Source of the DNA: Paenibacillus sp. MAHUQ-63
GTDB lineage: Bacteria; Bacillota; Bacilli; Paenibacillales; NBRC-103111
DNA: 64,000 bases
Reading direction: 5' to 3'
Assembly: GCF_028765165.1 (NCBI RefSeq)
Contig: NZ_JARADB010000005.1
Coordinates: forward strand, 124,001-188,000
Each line of letters starts with the position of its first letter. Within the stretch, counting starts at the first letter, position 1. The notes below the pieces were generated by a model that searched no databases, was not told where the DNA came from, and saw only the letters and a list, made by a program, of their open reading frames with translations. This document shows positions 25,353-33,872 of this stretch, piece by piece. A program made the position numbers and the translations under genes.

Positions 25353-26429
25353 ATGAATACTGAAACGTTAGAACTTTTCCGGACATTGACCGAGCTTCAG
25401 GCAGCGCCTGGCTTCGAGCGTGAAATACGCAGCTTCGTCCGCGGGGAAATGGCCAAATACACGGACGAATTCGTCCAAGACGGCCTCGGCAGTCTATTCG
25501 GCGTCCTGCGCGGCGATGAGGCCGGTCCGCGGATTATGGTGGCCGGCCATTTCGACGAAGTCGGCTTCATGGTGAGCGGCATCACCGAGCACGGTACGAT
25601 CAAATTCCAGCCCCTTGGCGGCTGGTTCAGCCAAGTGCTGCCCGCGCAGCGCGTGCAGATCATGACCGCGCAGGGACCGGTCACCGGCGTGATCGGCTCG
25701 GTGCCCGTGCACTTGCTGGACGAGGCGGCACGCAGCAAGCCCGCAGACATCAAGACGATGTACATTGACATCGGCGCGGAAGACAAAGCCGATGTGCAGC
25801 GCATCGGCGTCAAGCTCGGGCAGCAGATCGTGCCGATCTGCCCGTTCACGCCCTTGGCCAATCCGAAACGGATTATGGCCAAGGCATGGGACAATCGCTA
25901 CGGCGTCGGCCTGGCGATTGAACTGATGAAGGAGCTTCACGGCGGGCCGAAGCTCCCGAATGTGCTGTACGCCGGCGCGACCGTACAGGAAGAAGTCGGC
26001 GTGCGCGGCGGACGCACGGCCGCGAACCTCATCCAGCCCGACTTGTTCTACGCGCTGGATTGCAGTGCCGCCGGGGATATGACCGGCGACCGCAGCGCCT
26101 ACGGGCAGCTCGGGCGCGGGGCGCTGCTGCGCATCTTCGATCCGACGATGATTACCCATCGCGGGATGGTCGAGTTCATTCTGGATACGGCGGAGACGCA
26201 TCAGATTCCGTATCAGTATTTTATCTCCGGCGGAGGCACCGACGCCGGACTCGTGCATGTGTCCGGTACGGGCGTTCCGTCAGCAGTCATCGGCGTCTGC
26301 GCGCGCTACATTCATACGTCCGCATCGATTCTGCACGTAGACGACTACGCCGCTGCCAAGGAGCTTCTCATCAAGTTAGTGCGAGCGAGCGACCGCACAA
26401 CATTGAATACCATTCATGCTCAAGCGTAA
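25353..26429 (+). CDS. M42-family metallopeptidase (glutamyl aminopeptidase type)
   Basis: Cytosolic di-metal aminopeptidase of family M42, related to tetrahedral aminopeptidases and to proteins once called endoglucanase M. Metal and catalytic residues are visible: His66 and Asp68 in MVAGHFDEVGFMV, Asp in AKAWDNRYGVGLA, the Glu-Glu pair in GATVQEEVGVRGGRTAA, Asp in FYALDCSAAGD, and a C-terminal His in YIHTSASILHVDDY. The length of 358 residues is normal. GTGAGGA precedes ATG 25353. The gene stands alone with its own terminator. Its likely role is peptide turnover. Confidence 0.94.
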   Translation: MNTETLELFRTLTELQAAPGFEREIRSFVRGEMAKYTDEFVQDGLGSLFGVLRGDEAGPRIMVAGHFDEVGFMVSGITEHGTIKFQPLGGWFSQVLPAQRVQIMTAQGPVTGVIGSVPVHLLDEAARSKPADIKTMYIDIGAEDKADVQRIGVKLGQQIVPICPFTPLANPKRIMAKAWDNRYGVGLAIELMKELHGGPKLPNVLYAGATVQEEVGVRGGRTAANLIQPDLFYALDCSAAGDMTGDRSAYGQLGRGALLRIFDPTMITHRGMVEFILDTAETHQIPYQYFISGGGTDAGLVHVSGTGVPSAVIGVCARYIHTSASILHVDDYAAAKELLIKLVRASDRTTLNTIHAQA

Positions 26430-26442
26430 CCATGAAATACAG

Positions 26443-26466
26443 CCCGCCGGTTGGCGGGCTTTTTTA
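26443..26466 (+). terminator. intrinsic terminator of the M42 gene
   Basis: AGCCCGCC-GGTT-GGCGGGCT followed by TTTTT, 13 bp after the stop codon. Confidence 0.92.
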
Positions 26467-26571
26467 CGTGTTTGGCAATCGCCTCGTAATGTTTATATAC
26501 AAATGTAGAACTCATGTTCCAATATATGGTATAATTAGTAGAATCATAGGCCGTAAGAAAGAAGGAAGAGC

Positions 26572-27006
26572 ATGACGTACATTATTCGACAAGCAACAAC
26601 CCAGGATACCGAGGAGATCAGCAGCTTCGTCTCCCAGCGAACGGGCAAGCTGATTTCACCGTTACACATCGAGAACCGGCTGCATTTCATGCGCGAGAAC
26701 CCCGATGAATCTCTTTATGTATATGAAGAGGAGAACCGGATTCTGGGCACGCTGGGGTTTCGCATTCGCCATTCTGAGGATGACATTATTAAATTCAGCG
26801 AAATCTCCGTCATATCCATAGAGGAAGATGAATCGAACAGTCCGCAGGTAGCCGGTAACAAGTTGAAGAGTTATGCCGAGCAGCTTGCTCTGAAGCACGC
26901 CTGCTCGGGCATGTGGTGGATCACTGGCGCAGAGAACCATACCGACAACCGGAAAGTATGCGGCTTTCACGAAACGGGGTATCGCTTCGTTAAGAGATTC
27001 CTCTAG
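26572..27006 (+). CDS. GNAT-family N-acetyltransferase
   Basis: A 144-residue protein beginning YIIRQATTQDTEEISSFV, the usual first strand and helix of a GNAT fold. A region consistent with strands beta 4 and beta 5 reads IKFSEISVISIEEDE, and the last part NRKVCGFHETGYRFVKRFL matches the N-x-x-x-x-x-x-GF-x-x-x-G-Y pattern of the C-terminal motif. The acetyl-CoA loop Q/RxxGxG/A is weak (PQVAGNKL), so activity is uncertain. GAAGGAAGAG precedes ATG 26572. It is first in a run of three small genes. Confidence 0.75.
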   Translation: MTYIIRQATTQDTEEISSFVSQRTGKLISPLHIENRLHFMRENPDESLYVYEEENRILGTLGFRIRHSEDDIIKFSEISVISIEEDESNSPQVAGNKLKSYAEQLALKHACSGMWWITGAENHTDNRKVCGFHETGYRFVKRFL

Positions 27007-27046
27007 CAGCCGCAGCAGTACCATCAATATTTAAGGGGTGAATGCC

Positions 27047-27439
27047 ATGTCAACCGGATTAAACTCAGGCCCCTTCCCTACGGATGGCACCGGAGGCCTT
27101 TTTATACTTATTTTTACGATTCTGTGCGTGCTGATTGGCGGTTTCATCATCGTCCTGATCATCAAGAGTGTCCTGCAATGGTCCGCTAATAACGCTTCCC
27201 CGATCGAAAGCCTCAGCTGCAAAGTCGTAGCCAGGCGCATGCATGTCAGCGGAGGTTCTGGTGATTCCAGTACGAATACGCGCTACTACGCGACATTCGA
27301 ATTCGAAGACCGGAGGCGGTTGGAGCTGCGCGTAGGGCGCGACCAATTCGGTTATATCGTCGAAGGAGATCAGGGCATACTGATGTATCAGGGAACCCGG
27401 TTCAAAAGCTTTACACGCAATTTATCCCATCTATCCTAA
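27047..27439 (+). CDS. DUF2500-family membrane-anchored protein
   Basis: Residues about 15-40 form one transmembrane helix (LFILIFTILCVLIGGFIIVLIIKSVL in pieces), followed by a beta-rich domain. The C-terminal half has TRYYATFEFEDRRRLELRV and GILMYQGTRFKSFTRN, which match the conserved blocks of DUF2500. No biochemical role is known to me. ATG 27047 is eight bases after AAGGGGTG; an in-frame GTG at 27038 overlaps that site. The next gene starts 13 bp after its stop, so the two are probably co-transcribed. Confidence 0.85.
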   Translation: MSTGLNSGPFPTDGTGGLFILIFTILCVLIGGFIIVLIIKSVLQWSANNASPIESLSCKVVARRMHVSGGSGDSSTNTRYYATFEFEDRRRLELRVGRDQFGYIVEGDQGILMYQGTRFKSFTRNLSHLS

Positions 27440-27452
27440 GGAGGATACGTTC

Positions 27453-27839
27453 ATGACTTACAAATTCGAGACCGCCGAAAGTTTGGCCTGGGTCGCGAAG
27501 GTACGGGATTTCTGCCGGCAGCTGCCCGAAGTCGAAGAGAAAGTAGATGGCTTCGGCCATATCACCTTTCGGGTGAAGGATAAACCGTTCATCATGATGG
27601 GCGAATCGGACGGACAGCCCTCGACAGCCATCAAAACCCAGATGACGACTCAAGAGTTCCTCCTCCAGCAAGAGGACACCGCTTATCGCAGAACCCCCTA
27701 TATCGGCCAGCACGGATGGGTTTCCGTCATCGGTACGGACCGGGTACCTTGGGAGGAAATAACGGATCTCATCAGAGAGGGCTATGCCCGAACCGCTCCG
27801 AAGAAGCTGCTTGCGCTGCTCCAGGCCAAAGTCACGTAA
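27453..27839 (+). CDS. MmcQ/YjbR-family protein
   Basis: A 128-residue protein with the double-wing fold family pattern: FCRQLPEVEEKVDGFGHITFRVKDKPFIMMG at the start, GQHGWVSVI near residue 88 and WEEITDLIREGYARTAPKKLL at the end. These proteins are annotated as DNA-binding by structural resemblance, but their targets are not established. AAGGAGGAT stands before ATG 27453 and the gene follows the DUF2500 gene by 13 bp. No clear terminator follows before the next promoter at 27931. Confidence 0.88.
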   Translation: MTYKFETAESLAWVAKVRDFCRQLPEVEEKVDGFGHITFRVKDKPFIMMGESDGQPSTAIKTQMTTQEFLLQQEDTAYRRTPYIGQHGWVSVIGTDRVPWEEITDLIREGYARTAPKKLLALLQAKVT

Positions 27840-27930
27840 CCAAACCACTAAAAACCATGTAATCGAGAGATTTTTGAAGAATACGTCCAAAAAGTCAGCA
27901 TAAATCACTTTTTATCGAATATTCTGAATA

Positions 27931-27959
27931 TTTACAAAATTTTAATAATGGGCTATATT
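27931..27959 (+). promoter_or_regulatory. strong sigma-A promoter of an orphan transcript
   Basis: TTTACA (27931-27936), a 17-bp spacer and TATATT (27954-27959), each box 5/6 to consensus. AT-rich DNA lies upstream, as in strong promoters. RNA should start near 27966. Confidence 0.75.
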
Positions 27960-27965
27960 GGTATC

Positions 27966-28303
27966 AGGCTCACTTGACGGACAAGCCTTACAGCGGTAAG
28001 GACTCCCGAAAGCAGCCGGCACTCTCTGAGAGAGGGGATAGTCCAATGGACAACGTTAGCGAAACATGCCCACTTTATCTTCAAGCGACGGGAGAAAAGG
28101 TGCGGGAACGGGTAACGTTCATCGGGCATGTGGGAATCCAGAGACGGTAAATGTGCTACGCGTTTATTCCGAGGAAAGGATTCGTAATCACCTAGTCGTA
28201 ATTTGCAACGTCAGTTGGTTGATTGGAGTGTGTGAAAGAACAATTGAATACCTTTAGCGAAACTTAGAAACCTCCGGTTATCATCGATAAGCGGAGGTTT
28301 CTA
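27966..28303 (+). ncRNA. candidate structured RNA of about 338 nt, family not recognised
   Basis: The unit runs from a good promoter to a strong hairpin. Stems visible near the 5' end are CTTG/CAAG (27973-27985), CTTAC/GTAAG (27987-28000), GGACTCCC with GGG-AT-AGTCC (28000-28044) enclosing CTCTC-TGA-GAGAG (28022-28034), and ACATGCCC with GGGCATGT (28064-28131). TTAGCGAAAC occurs at 28056 and again at 28254. The only sizeable frame (28066-28257) lacks a ribosome site. I compared it by memory with purine, M-box, c-di-GMP, c-di-AMP, SAM, cobalamin and T-box elements and with RNase P, tmRNA and 6S RNA and found no match. It could be a regulatory RNA or an uncharacterised leader. Confidence 0.5.
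28266..28302. terminator. bidirectional hairpin ending the orphan RNA and overlapping the kinase 3' end
   Basis: AGAAACCTCCG (28266-28276) pairs perfectly with CGGAGGTTTCT (28292-28302), with inner TTATC-atc-GATAA after one mismatch. It is followed by ATTTGTTCTT on the plus strand. The stop of the histidine kinase gene lies inside the loop. Confidence 0.8.
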
Positions 28304-29384
28304 TTTGTTCTTGTGCTGACAGCCGAACCGTGAACGACGTCTTCCCGGAATCGCTCTCCGCAGCTATTGTCCCGCTATGCATGTCGATAATTTTCTTCAC
28401 GATCGACAGCCCCAGCCCATTCCCGCCGGCAGCGCGGTTCCTGGATTTATCCGCTTTATAGAAGCGTTCGAAAATGTGCGGCAAATCCTCTTCCGAGATA
28501 GGCTCCCCGTTGTTGGAGATTCGGATGACGGCCTCCTGGCCGTTACCCGCAGCATGGACGCTGATTGTGCCATTCGGCGGCGCGAATTTGACGGCATTAT
28601 GAATCAAATTCGTCCATACTTGACTGAGCAAATCCTCATCGGCCGTTACGGTGACCGGCTCCAGCTCGATGTCCATATCGATATGCTTCTCCACCCATTG
28701 CGGCTCGCAAGCCAAAATATGACTGCGGATCTGCTTATCCAGCCGGTAGCTCTTCGGCTCGAAAGGGTGGTGCTGAGACTCCAGCGACGACAGTTTCAGC
28801 AGGTTATCGCTTAGCTTGGAGAGGCGTGTGCTCTCCGCTTCAATGATCTCCAAATAATGCTTGCGTTCCTCCTGCGTTAACCGCTCATTCTGCAATGCGC
28901 GGGAGAATCCGCTTATCGAGGTGAGAGGCGATTGAATTTCATGGGAAACGTTCGAAATGAATTCCTGCCTCATTCGCTCCAGCTGCCCTAGCTCTACGGC
29001 CATGTTGTTGATGGAATCGACCAGCTCGACGAAAGGCCCGTTGTGCGGATTATTGTCTACGGACACATTGAAATTCCCCCTGGACATGCTCTGGATGGCG
29101 GCAATCATCGTTTGAAAGAACTTCATCTGCTCACTGCGGAAAAAGCGCCCCAAGCAAGCCATCGTGAAGCCCCATAGCACCATGCCGCCGACACAATTAA
29201 TCAGCTGCGCGACGACGTCAGGAGGACGTTTCTTCAAGCAGTCATACAGCCACCCGGTCCCATAAAAAGCTCCCAACCAATACAAGATGATGAGCAGAAT
29301 GATGCCGAACGTGAAAAGCGTATTGCGAACCCGCTGCCGACGGGTCATGTTGCTTCGTGCGGACTTCCCCCGCCTTCTGCTCAT
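28281..29384 (-). CDS. sensor histidine kinase
   Basis: A 367-residue membrane kinase with two helices near residues 22-42 (TLFTFGIILLIILYWLG) and 62-80, with only a short outside loop, so it may sense within the membrane or through a partner. The H-box is FISNVSHEIQSPLTS with His148. The N-box VWTNLIHNAVKFA, RISNNGEPI, IFERFYKAD and GGNGLGLSIVKKI complete the HisKA/HATPase pair. The start overlaps the response-regulator stop by 4 bp (ATGA), indicating translational coupling. The gene's end lies inside the hairpin of the convergent orphan RNA. Confidence 0.93.
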   Translation of the reverse strand: MSRRRGKSARSNMTRRQRVRNTLFTFGIILLIILYWLGAFYGTGWLYDCLKKRPPDVVAQLINCVGGMVLWGFTMACLGRFFRSEQMKFFQTMIAAIQSMSRGNFNVSVDNNPHNGPFVELVDSINNMAVELGQLERMRQEFISNVSHEIQSPLTSISGFSRALQNERLTQEERKHYLEIIEAESTRLSKLSDNLLKLSSLESQHHPFEPKSYRLDKQIRSHILACEPQWVEKHIDMDIELEPVTVTADEDLLSQVWTNLIHNAVKFAPPNGTISVHAAGNGQEAVIRISNNGEPISEEDLPHIFERFYKADKSRNRAAGGNGLGLSIVKKIIDMHSGTIAAESDSGKTSFTVRLSAQEQIETSAYR

Positions 29385-30058
29385 GGTCGCAGCACCTCCA
29401 TCCGGTAGCCGAGCCCGCGGATCGTCGCAATGCGAAAGGCATGAGCCTCCTCCGGAAAACGTTCCCGCAGCCGGTTGATATGGACATCGACGGTGCGCTC
29501 GTTGCCCTCATAGTCGAACCCCCAGATCTGCTCGATGAGCTGGTCCCGCGAAAAGGTTTTGCCCGGATAACTCGCAAGCTTGTAGAGCAGCTCGAATTCC
29601 TTAAGCGGCAGCGTTATGCTCTCCGAGCCTGCGGTGACTTCGTACGTTTTGCGGTTCATGGTGAGGTCTCCGACTTGAACCGTTTGGGACGAAGCGATTT
29701 TGTAGCGCTTCAGCAGCGCTTTCACCCGCATGGCGAGCTCAACAGGCTCGAAGGGCTTGACGAGATAATCGTCAGTGCCCAGCTCGAAGCCCTTGACCTT
29801 CTGCGCCGTCTCCCCTTTGGCGGTGAGCATGAGCAGCGGGATGTCATAGTGCTCGCGGAGCTCCTTGCACAGCTCCCAACCGTCCATATTCGGCATCATG
29901 ATATCCATGATCACCATGTCCGCCTGGACGGTTTCCAGCTGCTTGAGCGCTTCTTCGCCGTCAGAGGCTTCCACGACATCGAAGCCCTCGTTCAGCATGA
30001 ACACGCGAACCAACTCGCGAATATAAGGATCATCGTCTACGATGAGAATTGTAGCCAT
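29381..30058 (-). CDS. OmpR/PhoB-family response regulator
   Basis: A 225-residue regulator. The receiver starts MATILIVDDD, Asp52 is in VIMDIMMPNMDG, the Thr is in MLTAKGE and the Lys in YLVKPFEPVEL. The winged helix ends RIATIRGLGYRMEVL. It forms a pair with the overlapping kinase downstream. Its promoter lies in the 246-bp region shared with the divergent hypothetical gene at 30305. The signal and targets are unknown. Confidence 0.93.
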   Translation of the reverse strand: MATILIVDDDPYIRELVRVFMLNEGFDVVEASDGEEALKQLETVQADMVIMDIMMPNMDGWELCKELREHYDIPLLMLTAKGETAQKVKGFELGTDDYLVKPFEPVELAMRVKALLKRYKIASSQTVQVGDLTMNRKTYEVTAGSESITLPLKEFELLYKLASYPGKTFSRDQLIEQIWGFDYEGNERTVDVHINRLRERFPEEAHAFRIATIRGLGYRMEVLRP

Positions 30059-30304
30059 CTTGTACCACTCCCTTGTATTTGCCGCGCTTCTCTATGGGCA
30101 TAATATCACCAATTATCGTCATCGCTACATACCGAAACATGAGGCCGGCGAATTTTAGTAATTCATAAGATGAAAGTAGCTTAAGCGATTTTTATAAACT
30201 GAATGTAAACCATGAGGGAGATTTCGAGAATGTAAAGGCTTTTTTTGGCAAAATATTTATGATACATTTTGGAGAAAGTATCGTTTCTGGGGGGACCGCA
30301 CCGT

Positions 30305-30790
30305 ATGCTACATGATACATATGCCGAGTTTTCCAGTTTAGAGAGCGCCGAGGCCGAAGCTGCTTATCAGCAAGAGGTGCATGCCGAGGGTTACGCCGGT
30401 TTCCGCCGTCTGCTTGACGGCCTGACCGAAGCTATCAAAGCTGCCTCCGACAGGGACATCCCTGAGCTGGAGAAGGTATTGGCCAAAGCTGCCCGCCTGT
30501 TTCCCGAGCCGGTTCGGTTCAGCCCGTCGTGGGAATGCATCTGGGCGGAGCTGGGCGCCAATCTGGCCGCGAAGAAGCATGTTCTCTCTTCCATCGCTGC
30601 TAATGAGCGAACAGGCGAATGGCAGGTCATTATGGACAACCCGAATGTCGTGCGGGAAGTCGTTTGTTATCCGGGTCTGGAGTTCCAAGATGCCGCATGG
30701 TTGTATGCTTATTTCCGCCCGCAGCTGGAGAAGTCGGAGTATATACGTCTGCAGAAGATCCAGACGGTCATTCAAGAGCTGGGCAGCTAG
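30305..30790 (+). CDS. hypothetical protein, no family recognised
   Basis: A 161-residue acidic, soluble protein with no signal peptide and no membrane helix. It is mostly helical by appearance: EAEAAYQQEVHAEGYAGFRRLL, then a second helical stretch PELEKVLAKAARLFPEP. The middle has SWECIWAELGANLAAKKHVL and VREVVCYPGLEFQDAAWLYAYF. No catalytic motif is visible. ATG 30305 follows a GGGGGG run by about nine bases; the frame also extends to a TTG at 30269 without a good site. It is divergent from the two-component system. Codon use and the ribosome site support a real gene; the function is unknown. Confidence 0.7.
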   Translation: MLHDTYAEFSSLESAEAEAAYQQEVHAEGYAGFRRLLDGLTEAIKAASDRDIPELEKVLAKAARLFPEPVRFSPSWECIWAELGANLAAKKHVLSSIAANERTGEWQVIMDNPNVVREVVCYPGLEFQDAAWLYAYFRPQLEKSEYIRLQKIQTVIQELGS

Positions 30791-30968
30791 AGGGAAAATT
30801 GCCAAGAGGCCTGCCCCTTGCGGACAAGCTGTATTTTGACCGAAGTAGAACAAGAGATTGAAGGGAGTATCTAATTCAGACGCAGGAGAACTTGAATAGC
30901 TGCTCTGGTGTCCGTTAGCCAGAGCCTGCGCACCATTTTACCCCCGCCATACGACTGCCTACGACTGC

Positions 30969-31508
30969 CTATTTCAGCTTCGATTTCATCCACTCGCACC
31001 AATTCAGATCCGCATCCAATTTATGCAGCGCTTTGCGCAACAGCACGTAGTTGCCGAATAAAGGCTCATCCATCTCCAATTCCTCCAAAGGCTTCTCGCT
31101 TAGCTTGACGAGCTTCTCGAAGCTTTGCGTGTAATGCACTTTCCTCTTTATATAGTAGTCCTCGCGCTCAACGAGCATTTTCATCGCCTCAGCTTTGCTG
31201 ACAAGACCGATGCAATACACCTTCAAGGCAAACTCATCGCGAGTCGCCGGTGCGTCAGTCGGCATGCCGATCCATTCCTGAAGTGCCTTTAGACCCGTGT
31301 CGGTCAAAGAATATACCTTCTTGTCCGGTTTATCGGATTGGGGTACATGAACAAACTCAACACACCCCTTCTGCTCGAGCTGAGCGAGAAGCGGATAAAT
31401 TTGACTGTGTTTCGCGGGCCAGAAAGGCTGTATGTGCTGCATGAGCTCATAGCCGGTTCGGGAGTTTTTGGATAACAGGCTTAGCAAGCCATAAGAAAGG
31501 GTATTCAT
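30969..31508 (-). CDS. PadR-family transcriptional regulator
   Basis: Winged-helix regulator: SYGLLSLLSKNSRTGYELMQHI and SQIYPLLAQLEQKGCVEFV are the PadR N-terminal blocks (with the usual YPLL-LE core and KKVYSLTDTGLKAL wing). The C-terminal helical part (ERE-DYYIKRKVHYTQSFEKL) is of the Vir_act_alpha_C kind that mediates dimer formation. It is divergent from an MFS drug exporter, and an ATGT-N8-ACAT operator lies in the gap. PadR proteins commonly repress such exporters and are released by the exported compound. AAGGAGTTTC precedes the start at 31508. Confidence 0.93.
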   Translation of the reverse strand: MNTLSYGLLSLLSKNSRTGYELMQHIQPFWPAKHSQIYPLLAQLEQKGCVEFVHVPQSDKPDKKVYSLTDTGLKALQEWIGMPTDAPATRDEFALKVYCIGLVSKAEAMKMLVEREDYYIKRKVHYTQSFEKLVKLSEKPLEELEMDEPLFGNYVLLRKALHKLDADLNWCEWMKSKLK

Positions 31509-31523
31509 ACGAAACTCCTTGTT

Positions 31524-31544
31524 ATGTCATAATTGACATATGTC
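31524..31544. promoter_or_regulatory. PadR-type operator
   Basis: ATGTCA-TAAT-TGACAT (31524-31539) contains ATGT, eight bases, ACAT, the classical PadR site. The overlapping GACATATGTC (31535-31544) is a second perfect palindrome. It lies 15 bp upstream of the padR start and about 100 bp before the exporter gene, well placed to repress both. Confidence 0.75.
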
Positions 31545-31639
31545 TACTTTGGTAGTATGATGATTTTCATTCAAAATTATAGAGAATCCGGCGAATAAGT
31601 TCAATCATAGACATTCAATGGATGGAGTGGAGGATGAAA

Positions 31640-33118
31640 GTGAGCAAGGACGATTTGCAGCAAGTCCGTTTCTGGCCAATCATGATTGCTATCTTCTTCG
31701 GATCGTTCGTTTCGATCCTGAGTATGAGCACCATTAATATTGCTATACCCATTCTTAGCGAGCATTTCCATAGTGATTTGAGCAAAATCCAGTGGACGAT
31801 CACAGGCTTCATGCTTGCCAGCGGTACGATCGCGCCGATCACCGGTTACTTGGGCGAGAGGTTCAGTTATAAGCGGCTGTACGCTCTGGCGCTCGTCGGT
31901 TTCACCGTCTTTTCGTTGTTATGCGCGATTGCGTGGGATGCCCCGTCACTCATCGCTTTCCGTATTATTCAAGGGGCTTTCAGCGGTCTCATCATGCCGG
32001 CGACGATGACTATCGTGTACCAAGTGATTCCGCGCGAGAAGCAGCCGATTGCGATTTCCCTATGGTCCCTGTCCGCCATGATGGCCCCTGCCATCGGCCC
32101 TACGCTTAGCGGCTGGCTTCTCCAGAACTGGAGCTGGCACTGGCTGTTCCTGTTAAATGTTCCTGTCGGCCTTATTGCTACTTATCTCGTTATCCGATTG
32201 ATTCCGTTCTACCGTCTTTCCGTACCGAAGAGGTTCGACGCCATCGGCTTAATCACCGTTGTGATCGGCAGTCTTACCTTGCTTGTCGCGTTCTCCGAAG
32301 GCCATGCCTGGGGCTGGACTTCCGGCCGTATTATCGGGCTGTTCGCAACAGGCGTCGTCGTGCTCGGACTTTTCATCTGGAGAGAGCTGCGCGCGGAAAC
32401 CCCGTTGTTGAACGTTCGCGTTCTGACGAATGCGCGTTTCTCGCTGACGCTGATTATTTCCAGTATCGTTACGATCAGCTTATACTCGGGTACGTTCCTA
32501 ACCCCTATTTTCCTGCAAAATATTCAACATGTTACGCCGCTTGATACCGGCTTGATTCTGCTCCCGGCCTCCCTGGCTATGGCGCTGTGTATGCCGCTTG
32601 TCGGGAAATTGTACAGTGTGGTCGGTCCGCGCATCCTGATCTTCGTAGGGATCGCCCTTATCGCCGTAGGTACGCTAACGCTTAGCTGGCTTAGCGTCGA
32701 CGTCTCCCGCGGCTACATCCTGTTCTGGATGATCGTGCGGAATGTCGGGATCGCCTTCGCCACGATGCCTGCCAGCAATGCGGGTATGGAACAAATTCCG
32801 CGGACGCTGTCCGGCCATGCCACTTCCATGAGCAACTGGGTGCGCAACGTGTTCGGCTCTTTCGCCATCGCCTTGTTCACCTCGGTGCTGGCGGCCCAAT
32901 CGACGAAACACGCCACGGATCTTGCCGCCGGCGGGATTCAAGATAAAGCGGTCATCGGGATGCAATCCTTCACAATGAGCGTCAATGACGTGTATTTGCT
33001 CGCTACTTTCATCGTGCTGGTCGCTCTGCCGCTGAGTTTGTTCGTCGGCAAACGCTCGGCCGAGAAGGAAGCTTCCGCTCCCGCTGCAGTTGCAGTCAAA
33101 GCTGAAATTGCCAAATAA
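31640..33118 (+). CDS. MFS drug exporter, DHA2 (EmrB/QacA) type
   Basis: Membrane proton-drug antiporter with about 14 helices. The DHA2 motif A follows helix 2 as GYLGERFSYKRLYAL, and motif C in helix 5 is seen as MMAPAIGPTLSGWLLQNWSWHWLFLLNVPVG. The start region LSMSTINIAIPIL is typical of this group. GTG 31640 is six bases after GTGGAGG; ATG codons at 31622 and 31634 overlap that site. The protein has about 492 residues, normal for 14-helix members. It is divergent from PadR with a PadR-type operator between, so expression is likely induced by substrates. Confidence 0.93.
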   Translation: MSKDDLQQVRFWPIMIAIFFGSFVSILSMSTINIAIPILSEHFHSDLSKIQWTITGFMLASGTIAPITGYLGERFSYKRLYALALVGFTVFSLLCAIAWDAPSLIAFRIIQGAFSGLIMPATMTIVYQVIPREKQPIAISLWSLSAMMAPAIGPTLSGWLLQNWSWHWLFLLNVPVGLIATYLVIRLIPFYRLSVPKRFDAIGLITVVIGSLTLLVAFSEGHAWGWTSGRIIGLFATGVVVLGLFIWRELRAETPLLNVRVLTNARFSLTLIISSIVTISLYSGTFLTPIFLQNIQHVTPLDTGLILLPASLAMALCMPLVGKLYSVVGPRILIFVGIALIAVGTLTLSWLSVDVSRGYILFWMIVRNVGIAFATMPASNAGMEQIPRTLSGHATSMSNWVRNVFGSFAIALFTSVLAAQSTKHATDLAAGGIQDKAVIGMQSFTMSVNDVYLLATFIVLVALPLSLFVGKRSAEKEASAPAAVAVKAEIAK

Positions 33119-33149
33119 TAAGGACGGTTGCGTATTACCATTACCATTG

Positions 33150-33196
33150 CCTCTGCCTAGGCTGCACATTCAGCCGGGAAGGGGCTTTTCTTTTTT
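33150..33196 (+). terminator. probable terminator of the exporter gene
   Basis: GCCTCTGCC and GGCTG-N6-CAGCC with GGGAAGGGGC form a composite stem, followed by TTTTCTTTTTT. It lies about 35 bp after the stop codon. Confidence 0.6.
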
Positions 33197-33290
33197 CTCA
33201 GCAATTGCTCAGCGAAGCTTCAGATGCTTTTCAGCGATAGCCTCTATACTCCCTTTATATAACAAACTAATTGGAAAAAGGCGGGAGCAT

Positions 33291-33788
33291 ATGAAGAGAA
33301 CGCGACAACTGCATTTATGGATCGGGATGATCTGCTCGGTATTTATTCTCATTCAATCGGTAACGGGGTTACTGTTATCCGAGAAGTGGTTAACCGGCGC
33401 TTCCGAGGAACCGCCTCAGGGCATGATGCAAACTATGAATGCCGGAAATCAGGCTGGACTAGCCCAGGGGCCGAACCAAAACCAGGATCAGTCTCAGGGA
33501 CAAGGGACATCGCAGGGACAGACGCAGGGTCAAATGCAGGGCCAAATGCAAGGTCAACGGCCGTTTCCTGGCGGCGGTGCCGGTCCGGGAGGACAGGCCG
33601 GGGTTACCGGTTTCATTAAGAACCTGCACGAAGGCAGAATCGGCAATACGAATGTGAAATGGCTTGTCGATCTCACCGCGATCAGTATGATCGTCCTCAC
33701 TGTCACAGGGATCACCCTGTCGATCAAAACCCTTCGCGCACAAAGCATGCAAAGAAAAAGACGCCGATCCGCGGCACAAGAAGCTTGA
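33291..33788 (+). CDS. PepSY-associated two-helix membrane protein with Gln-rich loop
   Basis: A 165-residue protein with a first helix near residues 9-29 (LHLWIGMICSVFILIQSVTGLLL) and a second near 123-145 (LVDLTAISMIVLTVTGITLSI), the layout of PepSY-associated TM proteins that often sit by iron or redox genes. Between them is a low-complexity loop with alternating Q/G (QGQTQGQMQGQ) and PGGGAGPGGQ, then FIKNLHEGRIGN, a block typical of the family. The end is strongly basic (QRKRRRS). GCGGGAG lies before ATG 33291. No iron gene adjoins; the role is unknown. Confidence 0.8.
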   Translation: MKRTRQLHLWIGMICSVFILIQSVTGLLLSEKWLTGASEEPPQGMMQTMNAGNQAGLAQGPNQNQDQSQGQGTSQGQTQGQMQGQMQGQRPFPGGGAGPGGQAGVTGFIKNLHEGRIGNTNVKWLVDLTAISMIVLTVTGITLSIKTLRAQSMQRKRRRSAAQEA

Positions 33789-33822
33789 TCATATGCATCG
33801 CCGTCAGGGCGCTTACTTACAC

Positions 33823-33867
33823 AAAAAGCCTTCAACCAAGGAACCATTTCCTCTGGTTGAAGGCTTT
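33823..33867. terminator. terminator between the PepSY gene and the ABC importer cluster
   Basis: A perfect 14-bp stem pairs AAAGCCTTCAACCA (33825-33838) with TGGTTGAAGGCTTT (33854-33867); the loop holds a further AGGAA/TTCCT stem. The better U-tract is on the minus strand, so it mainly ends the ATPase gene. Confidence 0.88.
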
Positions 33868-33872
33868 ACTAC

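Noticed and set aside
28066..28257. Frame of 63 codons inside the candidate RNA
   Set aside because: No ribosome site before the ATG, composition unlike a protein, and the region folds into stems.
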